From: Penium margaritaceum | Taxonomy: Eukaryota > Streptophyta > Zygnematophyceae > Desmidiales > Peniaceae | DNA length: 45,397 nucleotides | Assembly: GCA_023375785.1 (NCBI GenBank) | Contig: SZWC01004756.1 | Coordinates: forward strand, 107,991 to 153,387 | Direction of reading: 5' to 3' | In this document: piece after piece, positions 20,814-31,333 of the stretch | How positions within the stretch are numbered: the first letter of the stretch is position 1 | Layout: the number at the start of each line of letters is the position of its first letter | Made by a program: the position numbers and the translations under genes | The notes under the pieces: generated by a model | Databases searched by the model: none | The model's input: the letters and a program-made list of their open reading frames with translations, nothing else | Told to the model about the DNA's origin: nothing

Positions 20814-21300
20814 ATTTCTACATTGTATATTCGACTCTTTTTTTGGCGGCAGCGTTTGGTGGTGGTCAATCGTTACAGAAATAGTGGCAAGGCTTGGATC
20901 CTTGATAGTCAAATTCGAACATGCTATGTGTTCCATCCAGGTGGCACAGCTGTATCGTGGCATAACGGAAAGCAATGCTACATTGCACGAATCTCATCAG
21001 AAGTTGGGTATGTTGTGCAAAGTATTAGGGCTTCTGAGCAGGCAGGACTATAGCGTGTGTTCCTTGAGTTTTGTAAATCCGTGCCTTGCCATGACAAATA
21101 ACTCAGGTGTGTTCCATGAATCCACAAAGCACATCATTGTTTAGAATCATTTTGTGCATGCCCTTGTGGAGCAACAAGTGATCTCCGTCATCTAGGTCGG
21201 CATGTATAGGGTTGACTTCCAGACCAAGGCAATGGCACACAGAAAGTTCATGGTGGCCATTTTCTCCATTGGGTTTTGCCCTTGGCGTGAAAGTGGCTAG
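20814..21300 (+). pseudogene. Copia RNase H fragment, right of E3 (E4-right)
   Basis: Plus-strand translation follows RNase H of the E2/E5 type: AWILDSQIRTCYVFHPGGTA, SWHNGKQCYIARISSEVGYV, then NNSGVFHESTKHIIV, then VDFQTKAMAHRKFMVAI. It has at least two frameshifts. A TAG at 21142-21144 stands where E2 has Glu (VEHHFV), and E5 has TAG at the same site. A TAG at 21193-21195 replaces the Trp of MWVG, again as CTAG from CTGG. It is followed by an LTR in the same orientation, so this is the 3' end of a copia element. Confidence 0.8.
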
Positions 21301-21392
21301 GAGTGAGGTGTTTGCGCATGAACTGTTGAGCATCTTGTTGCACCTTTGTATTAGTTCAACACATGTGTGGACATGCATACCATCAAGCGAGA

Positions 21393-21984
21393 TAGTTGTA
21401 AGTTGTCCCCGTCTATTAGTATAGTATACTATGACCAGTCGGACATGTCCATGCTTGTGCAGATCCCTAACGCAAATCTAGTTGGCACTAGAGCACGAAA
21501 GGGTGGTGGCCCCACGCAACAGCATCTGCAAGACTATTGTCAAGGCATCCCGGGTGCTTGTTGCAGTTTACTTAAAATGTCTTGATTTCTTGGTGGATCG
21601 GTTTTCAGGCCTGGTTTGCATGTTTTATACATTGTGTCCACTAATCGGTGCTAGAGTCATGTATGTGACAGAAGCATCCGGCTCAAGATTTTGAATATAT
21701 AGGTTTCAATGGTGTTGCGTTTTGATGCCTATATGTAGAGTTACAACCAATTTTGGGACAAGTGACGCTATTGCGTGCGTCACCCCCAGTGCGCCAAGGC
21801 ACGCATTCATGTTGTGTGCCGCGACATGTATTCATGTTGTGCGCTTGTTATTGTCCATCTCTCTCTGTATTACGAAGCTGTTGGAGCTTATGAGACTTTG
21901 TGATTCTCCCTAGCCAAACCCGTTATGTTCCTTGTACTTGCTTGCTTGCTAGTGCATCAGCTTACTCAACAATGTCGCCAAATC
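21393..21984 (+). repeat. 3' LTR of E4, 3'-truncated
   Basis: It aligns to the E2/E5 LTRs from their start (TAGTTGTAAG for TGTTGTGATG) through the CTAATCGGTG and CAGAGTTAC-like regions. It lacks the last 35 bases or so, including the AGGAAGCTTCCT palindrome. It is strongly diverged. Confidence 0.7.
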
Positions 21985-22696
21985 AAAGACCAGTTTTGGA
22001 CCAGTTTTTCACATACCTTATGTCCCTTGTGTGTGCCTCACTTGTGGGTCATGGGAGAATGTAAGAATGGGTGTCACACACGCAGATCTATGGGCTTGCT
22101 GCACATACGTCATGGTTGTAAGTGACAGATGGGCCGCTTGGCATATGCCAGTCGTGCTCTCTGCCGAGTGAAATACACCAGAAATAAAAGAGACTATCGG
22201 TAGGAATAGCCAACTGAGACAACCTATGAAATCACATTTCGTAGGAAATTTGACGTGTAAAGACGTTCAGACTCCCCAGAAGATGCGCCATGGCCACGGT
22301 GAGACAAAAACATGCTTGCTTGAGAAATTAGTTGAAAAACAGTACACATGTGTAGTTTTGAGAGCGAGCGCCGGTGAGGATGCTGCAGAGCGTGCGAGGA
22401 GCACATTGACACCAAACCACCACCCAAGGGTCAAGCCCGACCTCACGGCATCAACCAAAGGCGGCTACTATCCACGACACATGACTAGCCTGGTCAAGAG
22501 GCCCCCGAAGGATCAACACCCAGCTCGCTACGGAAATTCCATTTCTCCACAACTGCAATACATACGGAGATGGCCTTAGCATCCTCAAGTGTCTAGGGAC
22601 CAGAGCTCCCATGAGCAAGAGTACATGGAGGAGCATCATCATGTGGCTCTGAGCCAACAATTGGTGAATTTTTGCTGGTAATGGAGTGGGGGACAT
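21985..22696. other. Unassigned spacer between E4 and E5
   Basis: It contains a 117-codon plus-strand open frame (22226-22579) with no recognised domain, probably chance. A GTGGGTCATGGGAGAATGTAAGAA string near 22040-22065 resembles a polypurine tract next to a TG end, and AGTGGGGGACAT lies directly before the E5 LTR. Neither is enough to call another element. Confidence 0.4.
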
Positions 22697-23339
22697 TGTC
22701 ATGTGAGTCATCCCGATCTTTTTGTACAACATACTGTGACTTCTTGGCCATGTCCATGCTCATGCAGATCCCAGATGCGGACCCAGCGTGCGCCGAAACA
22801 CCAAAAGTTGGTGGCTTCACCCACCACCAGCTGCCAGACAGCCGCCACAACTTCCTGGGTGCTTGGTGGGGTGCTCTAAGGTTTTTCTACAGTTGCTAGA
22901 GCTTTCTCGGTCGGCTGGCTATGTAGTTCAAGTCGTGTTTTTCGCATTGTGTGTTCACTCATCAATCTCAGACCTATATCTATGACCTGTCATAGTTTCT
23001 GGCTCAAGATTCTGTATCTCTAGGTTCAAATGATGTTGCATTTGGATGCATGTGCGCAAGGTTACAGCCAAAACAATGGTTTTGGGCAGGTATCAGGACA
23101 AACTGACATAGAGGCATGCGTCACCTGCTCTACACCGCAATAGGTTTTTGTGTTGTGTGCCTATCAGTTGTCATTCCCCTTTACATTACTAAGATACTAG
23201 AGCTAAGAAGACTTTGCACATCTTCCTAGCCTAGCCCTTGTTGTTTCTTGCACCTTTGTGCTTGCTTGTGCACCAGCTGACTGGACTGTGTCCCTACGTG
23301 AGTAATAGCACAGCTAGGAAGCTTCCTAGTTATTTCTCA
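22697..23339 (+). repeat. 5' LTR of E5
   Basis: This 643-bp LTR starts TGTCATGTGAGTC and ends ATTTCTCA. It carries GCCAAAACAATGGTTTTGG at about 23067-23085 and TAGGAAGCTTCCTA near 23315-23328. It is diverged from the 3' copy. Confidence 0.9.
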
Positions 23340-23351
23340 TGGTATCATAGC
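23340..23351 (+). other. Primer binding site (E5)
   Basis: It reads TGGTATCATAGC directly after the LTR end, one mismatch from the tRNA-iMet site. Confidence 0.88.
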
Positions 23352-24284
23352 AGTGAGACCTCTCGGTGAGTTTCCCTACAGAGACGTAGCACCTGCAGTG
23401 AGAGTCCCTGTGGTTGTATCGTGGGACCCAATGCTAGCAAAAGCGGTGTCACCACGAAACCGCCACCACCGTAGGAAGAGGAGGTGTGGCAATGAGGAAC
23501 TACAACCACGAAGCAGAGCGATAGCAGTAGCCGTGTCTTGCTATCACCCTTGAAGAGAAGAAAAAAGGGGAGAAGGAGCTCGTAAAAGTTGCTCTCAACA
23601 GCAGCTACAAGTAATGGCAACGCGCAACAGCGGCGGCAACTAGTAGCACCATCGAAATCAGTAGCCACAAGCAACAATAGTAGCACATCAGCAGTAGTAG
23701 AGGCGGTACTAGTACTACAACTGCTACAGGAATAAAATCAATAGTAGCAGTAGCAACACTGTAGCAACAGTGGAGGCTACAATAACACAAAAGCAATGGT
23801 GGTGGCCGCGACACTACCACACTCGCAATAATAGCCTTAGTTTCAGCGGCTTCTGTCTTGTGTAACACTACTATTGTGTAGCAATTGCTGATTAGTAGTT
23901 CTGTGCACTAGCTCTTTTGTGCTGTTTCACAAAAGCTATACAATACTACACAATAGTTGCACAAGCCTGCACAGCCCTTGCACAGCCACAAGCAGGAGGT
24001 GCACGATCACCCCCCTCCCCCGGCCACGCACTGCCCGTGTGACTGAAAGAAAAAAGCAATTGGTAGCGTAGAAAACACTAGTGTTAAATACGCTAGGGTA
24101 GAATACGCTGGCAAAGAAAATGATTTTTGGCGTCATCATCAATAATGCTAACGTGTGCAATACTGACGTCAACAATTGTTGGGTCAAACGTCAAAATTTC
24201 TATAGCGTTCTGAACCCTCAAGAAACAATTTTGATATCTTTGGACCATTTTCACACTTGGTCCCATACTGAGCATTGTGATTGC
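23352..24284 (+). other. E5 leader
   Basis: A triplet-rich part (AGCAGTAG, ACAATAGTAG units, about 23480-23780) is followed by an AT-richer part with C7 near 24010. The segment about 23970-24110 matches the minus-strand leader of E3. Near 24179-24272 the string GGGTCAAACGTCAAAAT is followed by a diverged inverted copy (ATTTTCACACTTGGTCCC), a possible stem. No coding sequence is supported. Confidence 0.6.
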
Positions 24285-25440
24285 GCCAATCCGTGACAAA
24301 GGCAAGGGATTAGGAGGCCCCTCCTTTACCTCCTCTTCGGGCATCATGAGTCCATGGTCGCAGTCACTCGCGATCGATGATTCTTGGGACGTTGGATGAC
24401 ATGCGCCGGCAGTAGCAGTGGCACACCGACGTACTGTAGGAGATCGTGGAGTTAAACATGAGTCGTTTAGGGGACTTATAATAACCACCAAGAGGATTAA
24501 ACAAAGATGCACCATCCGTTCAGAAGTCTACACCTTACACAGCACCGCAACCGTGATACATCTCATCACACATTGACACCTTGGACCAGGAGGAGATAAA
24601 CAATATGACATGTGAGGATGAGCATTTGTGAGGTATGTCTTGGGTCACAGCCTCTCACCCCGCCACCTTCTCGCCATCAAGATCATGCACGTCGTTCAGT
24701 AGCGTTCATTTTTTGTGGCGTTTCTATAACCAATGGTATCCCTATACCCTGTCCACCATCTCCCGAGCCTGAGGTTGCCCTCTCCACAAAGCGACAACCA
24801 AAGGACTTTGAGATACCTCCACCTTGTTATGGTAGCAATGAGGTCTTCCATTGCTGGGAAGCCTTGTTTCAAGTATGGGTCAATTCTCAGGGTGTCTGGC
24901 CCTACTACCACAGCAAGTGCTAGACTCGCAAAGTTAACAAGGTCCAGACGGAAGCGAGATCAATGCGCGGTCTGCTCTATGCCATGTCACGGGAGACCGT
25001 GGTCAACATCTGCCCCTTCCTGGATGAGACTGGGACCGAGACTGGGGCAGACCCATGCCAGGGCTAGGAGCTAGTTAATACAGCTCGTTCCAGAGACCTA
25101 TTCCATGAGGGCGGCTTGACTACATGAGTTTCACTCCCTTTGTCAGGGTCCCACAAAGCTTGCAGCTGACTATCGGTGGCGCGGGAATAACTCCCTTGGA
25201 ACTGGTGGCCGGACGCATTTGTGGGCACTCGACACCATCATGATGGGGGCACACTTAGACCATGTAAAGCTATTTACAAGCTTCTACCGTGTGGACCTTT
25301 TTGAGTTATCAAAGTCACTACCGTATACGCGACGCGGCAAGGAACACCACCAACAGCAGCAGCTAGTGACCAGTGGGAGTGGATGTTCTGTCCACTGTTA
25401 CAATTGTGGAGGCGCTCACTGCTACAATGAGTGTGAGTAA
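24285..25440 (+). pseudogene. Copia gag (E5)
   Basis: Near the start it reads IRDKGKGLGGPSFTSSSGIM, matching E3. A capsid part with KDFEIPPPCYGSNEVFHCWE and FQVWVNSQGVWPYY (to about 24920) follows, then WALDTIMMGAHLDHVKLF (25219-25275), a Gln-rich stretch and a zinc knuckle CYNCGGAHCYNEC (about 25398-25437). The knuckle has the CX2CX3HX4C spacing also seen in E2. A TAA at 25438-25440 falls where E2 and E3 read Gln. Several stops and frame changes interrupt the capsid. E5 and E3 show the full gag that E2 has lost. Confidence 0.75.
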
Positions 25441-26790
25441 TCCCTTGATTAGCCCAAGATCATGCGCAGCCTCCAGGTAGCACAGGCGTAGCAGATGTCC
25501 ACCAGTGACACATGGACGGGGCGCGTCGCGACCAAGATTGTAGCAGATGCATCCGCTTCACTAGGAAATAGAGGTGATCTAGACCCTCATGATCGCACGA
25601 TTATGGAGCTTCGTCGGCTGTTGGCCCTTATTACTTAGGGAGGTGCGAGTGTGTTGCCATAGCAAAATGGTTCCGACACACCTTTTCCTATTGTGTCTGT
25701 TGCCCGTGATGATGTTTGTGGGGAAGCTCATTTGACTTGTAATGAGGATGGACATGACAGGTTCGACTAGCAAAACGAGTCACAAATCCGTGCTATTTGT
25801 GTATCTCCTCAGTCCTCTGCTACAATTCCTTCAAAGGCAGAGTGTTCTGTGACATGCTTTTTAGCATGACACAAGAAGTGGTCGTGAGCTAAGTGGCACT
25901 GGATCAATTTCTCTAGTGCCATCCATCACATGACTTGCTGTCCTAGTGACTTCATTGTGCTCACACCCGTTGCGTCTGTTTGGTCCATTTGTATAAGGTC
26001 TTGTATGATGTTGCTTGTGTAAGGAGTTCAGGTTGTGCCGTTTGATGGTCCGTCTGGCCCCTTGTACATTTCCAATTTGCTCTTTCTCCCTACTCTTGAG
26101 CTCAACCTGCTATCTGTTCATGTTTACACCAGGATGAGTTTCACTGTTTAGCACTCTGCTGAATCTGCCTCAGTGACTGCTCTTGAAACATGTGCCATAG
26201 TGCTTCAGGCCTCCATAATTGATGAACTCTATCATGTTTCTTGTCACATTCCCCTTGTTTTTTCTCCTTCACTCTCTTTTTTGAGTTTCATTGGTGTCCT
26301 CTCCCCGGAGCACCAGTGCTTGCTGCATCGTCGCCTCAACCATGTGACCTCAAACAATGTTTACAAGCTCATTTGAACTGAGCCAGCCCTCAGTCTTGAC
26401 GCGACTTCCTTTAAGACCCTGCCTAGAATCGATGGTCTTCTTTGTGCCTAGGGTAATAATCATCATTGCTCTTGCCCAGACTCCTCTTCCAGGCACTACG
26501 TCCACTAGAGCTAGTCCACTCGGACCTTCTCGATCCTCTCCCAACCAAGTCCCTGTTAGATCAGGGTCAATATGTCCTCACCTTGACTGATGAATTCACC
26601 CGGATGTAGTGGGTCTATAGCCTCCACAAAAAAGAGCAATGTTGCCCTGGTGGTGTGCCTGTGGCTGGTGATGTTGAAGCGTCAGCCTTGTCACATCGTG
26701 CACACATTCTTATAAGATCATGTTGGCAAGTTCTTATGCAAGATGGATGCCCACTTTGCTAAGCGTACTATTTTTCACCAGCTCTCTACT
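25441..26790 (+). pseudogene. Copia protease to integrase, 5' part (E5)
   Basis: It follows the E2 order with many stops. The protease active site WIIDSG-x-THHM has become WINFSSAIHHM (about 25890-25930), so the catalytic Asp-Ser-Gly is lost. The pre-integrase region is recognisable (GVLSPEHQCLLHRRLNHV at about 26293-26346) but its CX2C is damaged. The integrase part runs to FHQLST, where it is cut by the gypsy insertion at 26791. It resumes at 35333 with PQQNGVSEHWNRT. Non-functional. Confidence 0.8.
26786..26790 (+). other. Target-site duplication, left copy (G1)
   Basis: CTACT directly before the TGTAGC start of the G1 5' LTR. The same five bases follow the 3' LTR at 35328-35332. This is the normal 5-bp footprint of an LTR-element integrase. 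Confidence 0.92.
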
Positions 26791-27508
26791 TGTAGCGGGA
26801 GGGCCGGTTCGGCCCTCCCTCCTCGCTGAAGCGAGGGGTGGTTGTGCACCACCCCTCCCGTCAGCAAGGGCTGGCCGACGGCCAACACTTTGCTGGCCGC
26901 CGGCAAGCTGACTGCCGGCCGGCTGGACGGCCGGCGGCCAACCAAGTGACCGTCCGGCCACCAGCTGGCCAGCCGCCAGCCACCGATCGCAGCCTCAGCC
27001 CGATCGGCCGCTGAGGGGCCACAAGGGCCTCGAGGGCAAGGCCTCGTGGCCTCATGCCCTCCCCCCCCTTGCCCTCCTTGCAAGAAATCAAGCGAGGACG
27101 AGGGATAGGGGGAGCAAGGGTGAGAGCGAGGACGAGGGAAGCGCACGAGAGGAGTCGGCGCGAAATCGCCAATTGTGTCTCACACACAACGATTTCACGC
27201 TGACGCGTCAAAAAACGAAACTCAAGTCCGTTTAGGAAAGACTATGAGTTTCAAAACCGGAAAGCTCATGGGAATGCACGAGTTCGAGGTAAAAACCCCC
27301 GGTTTGGGTCCCAAAACCAGGGGTAAGGTTTAAAACGAAAATGGGCCTCCGTAGACTCAAAGTATTCGAGTCTCCCTGCTCTGGGTCATTGATGACGATT
27401 GCCCCTCAGTCTTGCGAAGGGGGTAAACCCCTGACGTGGACTGAGAACGCCATTCTGCGAACTCCAACAATGACTTCAGAGCAGGAGCTGGAGACTCGAC
27501 ATGTTACA
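26791..27508 (+). repeat. 5' LTR of G1
   Basis: This 718-bp LTR starts TGTAGCGGGAGGG and ends GACATGTTACA. It contains a GC-rich block of GGCC/GCCGGC palindromes (about 26870-26990), a CGAGGACGAGGG stretch repeated (about 27092-27137), and a poly-A-bounded segment with CCCCCGGTTTGGGTCCC near 27297-27313. Confidence 0.93.
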
Positions 27509-27509
27509 G

Positions 27510-27525
27510 TGGTTCTCAGAGCCAG
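27510..27525 (+). other. Primer binding site (G1)
   Basis: It reads TGGTTCTCAGAGCCAG one base after the LTR end. It can be read as the tRNA-iMet site TGGTATCAGAGCC with a one-base insertion and one change. A different tRNA is possible. Confidence 0.65.
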
Positions 27526-28366
27526 ACGACCCCCGCGACTAAGGGCTCAACAGAAACGGTGGCTATGCCATGTATGAAATGCCAGCGGCAGCTATAAGCA
27601 GCAGCAAAAACGCCAACAGGGACTATGGCATCAATGCTTTACGGATTGAAGCGCCGTAAAGTGCGTTGGAGAGCTAGAACAAATCTCTACTTGGTGAAGC
27701 TACTTCCTTCCAGCCTCTCCTCACTTCCATGGGGCTTGAAGGATTTTTGTGGGGCACGGTGGGGAGTTCCCACCCTAAAAAACACAAAATCCTCCCCTTG
27801 TACAAGACTCCTTCTCCCTCCCTCATCCAAAAAAATAGGGCAACTCCCTTTCCCAAGACCAAAGACTCTCACAACCTGAGAGCACCCTAAAAAGGAGGAG
27901 GGTGTCACCTTGAAGGGTCTTGACCACACTCCAACGCCATCGTTTCAAGGAAGACGCTGCCAAGGGGCGCGAGGCGCACAAAAGACTCAAGAGGAGACCA
28001 AGGAAGACAGAAGACAAAGGGAGGACAAGAAGCTAGAGAAGGGAGTGAAGGAATTACTATGAATTACTAGAACTTCTTTCCCTTTTATTTGTCCTAGTTT
28101 GTGAGCGGCACTCACATTTGTTTTTGTCATTTCCTGGTACTCTGGTTTTTTGTTTTCCTATGCACTAGCCCTTGCCAATCGCCGTGAGTCACGGCTTAGG
28201 AAGTCTAGTTCCAGAAACCACGACCTTGTGTCGACGTGGCAGCCTAGGGAAATTGAAATTGAGTTTATAATTGCCTCACTCATCGTGAGAGCAAGGAGTT
28301 TGTGGGAGGCGATCCTTTCCCGAAGTTTAGGGGTGATCCCCAAAACAACTTTCACGTACTAGTTGC
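27526..28366 (+). other. G1 leader
   Basis: This 0.84-kb untranslated leader is rich in purine blocks such as GGAAGACAGAAGACAAAGG and in CT-rich tracts. A short plus-strand open frame at 27625-27879 has no recognised domain. Confidence 0.6.
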
Positions 28367-28948
28367 ATGGATGAAAAGATGGCAAGTGCTGGACCGTCAA
28401 AGACCAACAAGGGCAAGGTGGTGACGGCCTCACCACACGCCCTCAGTGAATTCCAAGTCTTGGGATCCACCGCCGCGAGCACGGTTGCCAAACCAAAGGC
28501 AACTGTACCGCCGAAGGCAACCAGCGCAAACCTTGGCAACACCGAGAAGCGTGCGGAGGCCGCAAAAGTGCTCAACGGGAATGTCAATGCGCACATGGGC
28601 GACCCCCACATGACGGGCAACACGATGGAGGAGGATCTCCCGGAGGGGGACCCTGATGAAGAGCACGACTCCGACGATGGCGAAGGCGACGAGGATCGCG
28701 ATCATCGCCATCATCGTACGGAAAACTCAAGCCGATTTCTCGAGAAGGGCAAGGCGCTCGCCGCATTGCCTGAAGCTGCCGACGGTAGCGAGACTACTGA
28801 GAGCAGCAAGGGCGCCAAAAGCAGTCACGCAGAAAGCTCCCGCAAGAACGAGCTGGACAACAATGTCGCAAAGGCAATTTGCGATGATCACCGCAGGCTT
28901 GCGGATTTTGCTGATGAAAGCGGCGGGCCGACTCAAGATCACCACTGA
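28367..28948 (+). CDS. G1 gag, N-terminal acidic part
   Basis: The open frame has 193 codons and starts at ATG 28367 (MDEKMASAGPSKTNKGKVV). It is Ala/Lys-rich at first, then has a strongly acidic patch with DPDEEHDSDDGEGDEDRD and HHRHH-like residues (about 28650-28720), then a Ser/Lys-rich part ending NNVAKAICDDHRRLADFADE. This domain is not one I recognise by itself. Its position and the following capsid homology make it the Gag N terminus. The next part of gag is in another frame from about 29124, so a frameshift follows, and this open frame is only a piece of the original protein. Confidence 0.65.
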   Translation: MDEKMASAGPSKTNKGKVVTASPHALSEFQVLGSTAASTVAKPKATVPPKATSANLGNTEKRAEAAKVLNGNVNAHMGDPHMTGNTMEEDLPEGDPDEEHDSDDGEGDEDRDHRHHRTENSSRFLEKGKALAALPEAADGSETTESSKGAKSSHAESSRKNELDNNVAKAICDDHRRLADFADESGGPTQDHH

Positions 28949-30385
28949 CAGTGGAGGTATGGCACCACTCGGAGGAGTGGAGGCAGATCCCCCTTCCCAA
29001 GATGTGGCCGCATTGGGGTAAGGCATCGACAACTCGAGCATCGTCGCTGACGACAGTCTCCTATAAAAGGTGGGACTCCTTGGAGGCGTGTACGCGAACC
29101 GTACCCTCCTGTAGTGGGGAAAGGTGCACGGACAACGCGAGGCCCTTGACGCTATCGTCGATGTTGTGATGACATCAGAGCTTAAGTTCACGTTCGCCAA
29201 CCTACTAGCCCACGTAAGGCAGAGCATCACGGACCTGTACCGTGATCGCAAACTGCAGTACCTGGCCGCCCATGAGGCAAGCCGCCAATGCAACGATAAG
29301 GCGTTATAGAGAGTGACCCATGTGCGGATGCAGCAGCAAGCGCAGCACGCCACAAATGCAGATGCCACTATCGGTTGTAGTAACAACTCTCCTACCTCAA
29401 CGACTTCGGGGCCGGTCATGAACACGTCCTTCCTCCATAGTGTGGAGATCTTCCAGAAGGACGTGAAGCTGACTGACTGGCTTAACCGCATGGAGTACGT
29501 CCTACGCGTCCACAAGGCTCTACTTAGTCAGTGGGGTGATCTTGCCACGACTCAGCTTGAAGACAAGCTCTTTAAGTACGTGGTCAAGGAGTGGAGTGCG
29601 CAAAGGCCTCACCTTGAGTTGTAGCCCATGCCATGGGAAGCCTTCTATGCAATGATGTATAAGAAGTGTACCTAGCGTAAGGAGGCGAAGCGTGCCTTCC
29701 ACAAGATCAAGGAGTTCAGGCAGCTGAGCATTTTGCTTGAGGCCTACTTGAGCGAGTTTACCGCACTTGTGGAGGAAGTAAAAAGCTTCACCGTGAGCGA
29801 CTGTATCCAAACCTTCAAGTACCCAGAGTGCTTTCTGCTTGAGTACTTACATATTGGTCTTGCCAGCGAGAAGCTAAAGGACAAGACCACCACGATTGCA
29901 ACAGGCAAAGCTTAGACAAGCTGGAGGGTGTTGCGAGACTACATGAGAGAAGTGTATTCGGCGAACCCAAAGCACTACTCAGATACACGGCGGAACGCGC
30001 GTACAAAGCAAGGTCACGATGCACGCATGGATGCTACAGGGGCTGGAGGGACAGCCGGGAAGCAGGGCGGGGTCAAGAGCAAGAAGCCGGCAAACCCTTC
30101 CACCAAGAAGACTAGTGGGAACAAGCCCCCCAACCATAAGCGTGGCCGCGGCAATGAATCAGCTGCATGTGGCGCGTGAGCGTCGTAACACAGCCTTCCA
30201 CTAGGGACTTTGCCACAACCGCATACAGCCCGGACACTTAAGGGCGTTAGCCGCAGCAACAACACCTTGTGGGGAGGGTGAAGCAGGAGGCCGCGAACAG
30301 GGCCGTGGACAGGGTTGCGGTCGAGGCAATGGGCCCGGCCGTGGTAACGGACAAGGCCGTGGGGCGGGTTTTCCCCACCCCTGAG
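28949..30385 (+). pseudogene. G1 gag, capsid and nucleocapsid part
   Basis: From 29124 the frame reads REALDAIVDVVMTSELKFTF, then FLHSVEIFQKDVKLTDWLNR and MEYVLRVHKALL, then LEDKLFKYVVKEWSAQ, and after stops AFHKIKEFRQL and LLEAYLSEFTALVEEVKSF, the usual pattern of retrotransposon capsid. Stops include TAG after HLEL (29622-29624), TAG 29673-29675, TAG 29913-29915 and one at 30177. A decayed zinc knuckle (LCHNRIQPGHLRA, second Cys replaced by Arg) lies near 30208-30245, and a GRGQGCGRGNGPGRGN-type RNA-binding tail follows to about 30385. Non-functional. Confidence 0.78.
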
Positions 30386-30779
30386 TGACGTTAGTGAGGA
30401 CCACTTAGGGGTAAAACTGGATCACGAGTGTGGATTCATATTCTTAGATAAGGATGTTAAACAATTTGAGTTTTTGACGAGTTTAAATTCTCCATTGTTT
30501 TCTCCCCTCTCACTGAACCTCATTCTGTACTTGGTGATCGACATTGCCCAATGAATCTTGCATCACCGAATGAGATGCATGACCGAACCTGCTTAGTGGT
30601 GGCGACACCGACCATTGTGCAAGAATTGCGCAATACATTTATTGAAGCAAACACCCTCAAAGCGATGAGTTCAATCACATTTGTAGTATCTTTAGTCAAT
30701 GATTTCAACCCAGTGAAATTTAAAGACAGGAAGGTACTAGCGAAATTCAAACGTGCCCACAAGATATGGACCTGAGTAG

Positions 30780-31210
30780 TTGAATCATGGGAGCTACGGC
30801 GTCCGCTGTCTAGATTCCGTGTTTGTCACAAACTCGGCTTGCCATCGTCGAGCCTGTTCACTCAAAAGAGTGGAAGCAACATGATGATGCAGTTCAAAGG
30901 ACACCTAGCTGGTGCTCCCGTGAACATACTTGCTGACACTGGAGGAGGCTACTCCTTTGTTAGCCTTGGCTTTATCCAACAGGTTGGCCTGAAGTACGAG
31001 CCATTGAATGGCACAGGTATGGTCGGTGAAAACTGTACGGTACCCGTGATCGGTACCTGTAAAGCAAAAAACTGTATTCAAGGGTACACACAGAGTGTCA
31101 CGTTAAAGGTACTCAACTTGCTTGACCCGTTTGACATGGTGTTAGGCGATCCTTGGCTCTGTGAAAGCAAGGCTCTAATGTGCTTTGAATCAAATCATTT
31201 GATCCTATAA
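30780..31210 (+). pseudogene. G1 protease (gypsy type)
   Basis: The open stretch 30839-31210 holds VNILADTGGGYSFVSLGFI with the retropepsin D-T-G active site, and later FDMVLGDPWLCE, the conserved ILG-x-x-WL block. It is a compact, complete domain of the gypsy type and the active-site Asp is kept. It follows gag after a frame change and ends at a stop, with RT resuming at 31334 in the same frame after a short gap with further stops. It would process the polyprotein if expressed. Confidence 0.85.
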
Positions 31211-31333
31211 AATGGACAACGTTGCTTTACGTTGATTCCGAGTACGGAATTATCGCCGACCGGACTCAAAGTCCATGCTAGCTTGTTTGCGATGCAGGTC
31301 AAGAGACGTATTTGACAAATTTGTCGATACTTC

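Noticed and set aside
12320..20900. 84-bp flanking similarity of E3 as a target duplication
   Set aside because: Far longer than the 5 bp typical of copia integrase, and too diverged. Reported as a possible recombination junction instead.
22040..22065. Polypurine tract and LTR start of another element
   Set aside because: GGGTCATGGGAGAATGTAAG looks similar, but no LTR-like sequence follows and no pol precedes it.
22226..22579. 117-codon plus-strand open frame
   Set aside because: No domain, no compositional signal and no neighbour support. Probably chance.
26734..27211. Minus-strand Ala/Gly/Pro/Arg-rich open frames
   Set aside because: They lie inside the G1 5' LTR and the related frame recurs in the 3' LTR, so they are GC-rich LTR sequence rather than genes.
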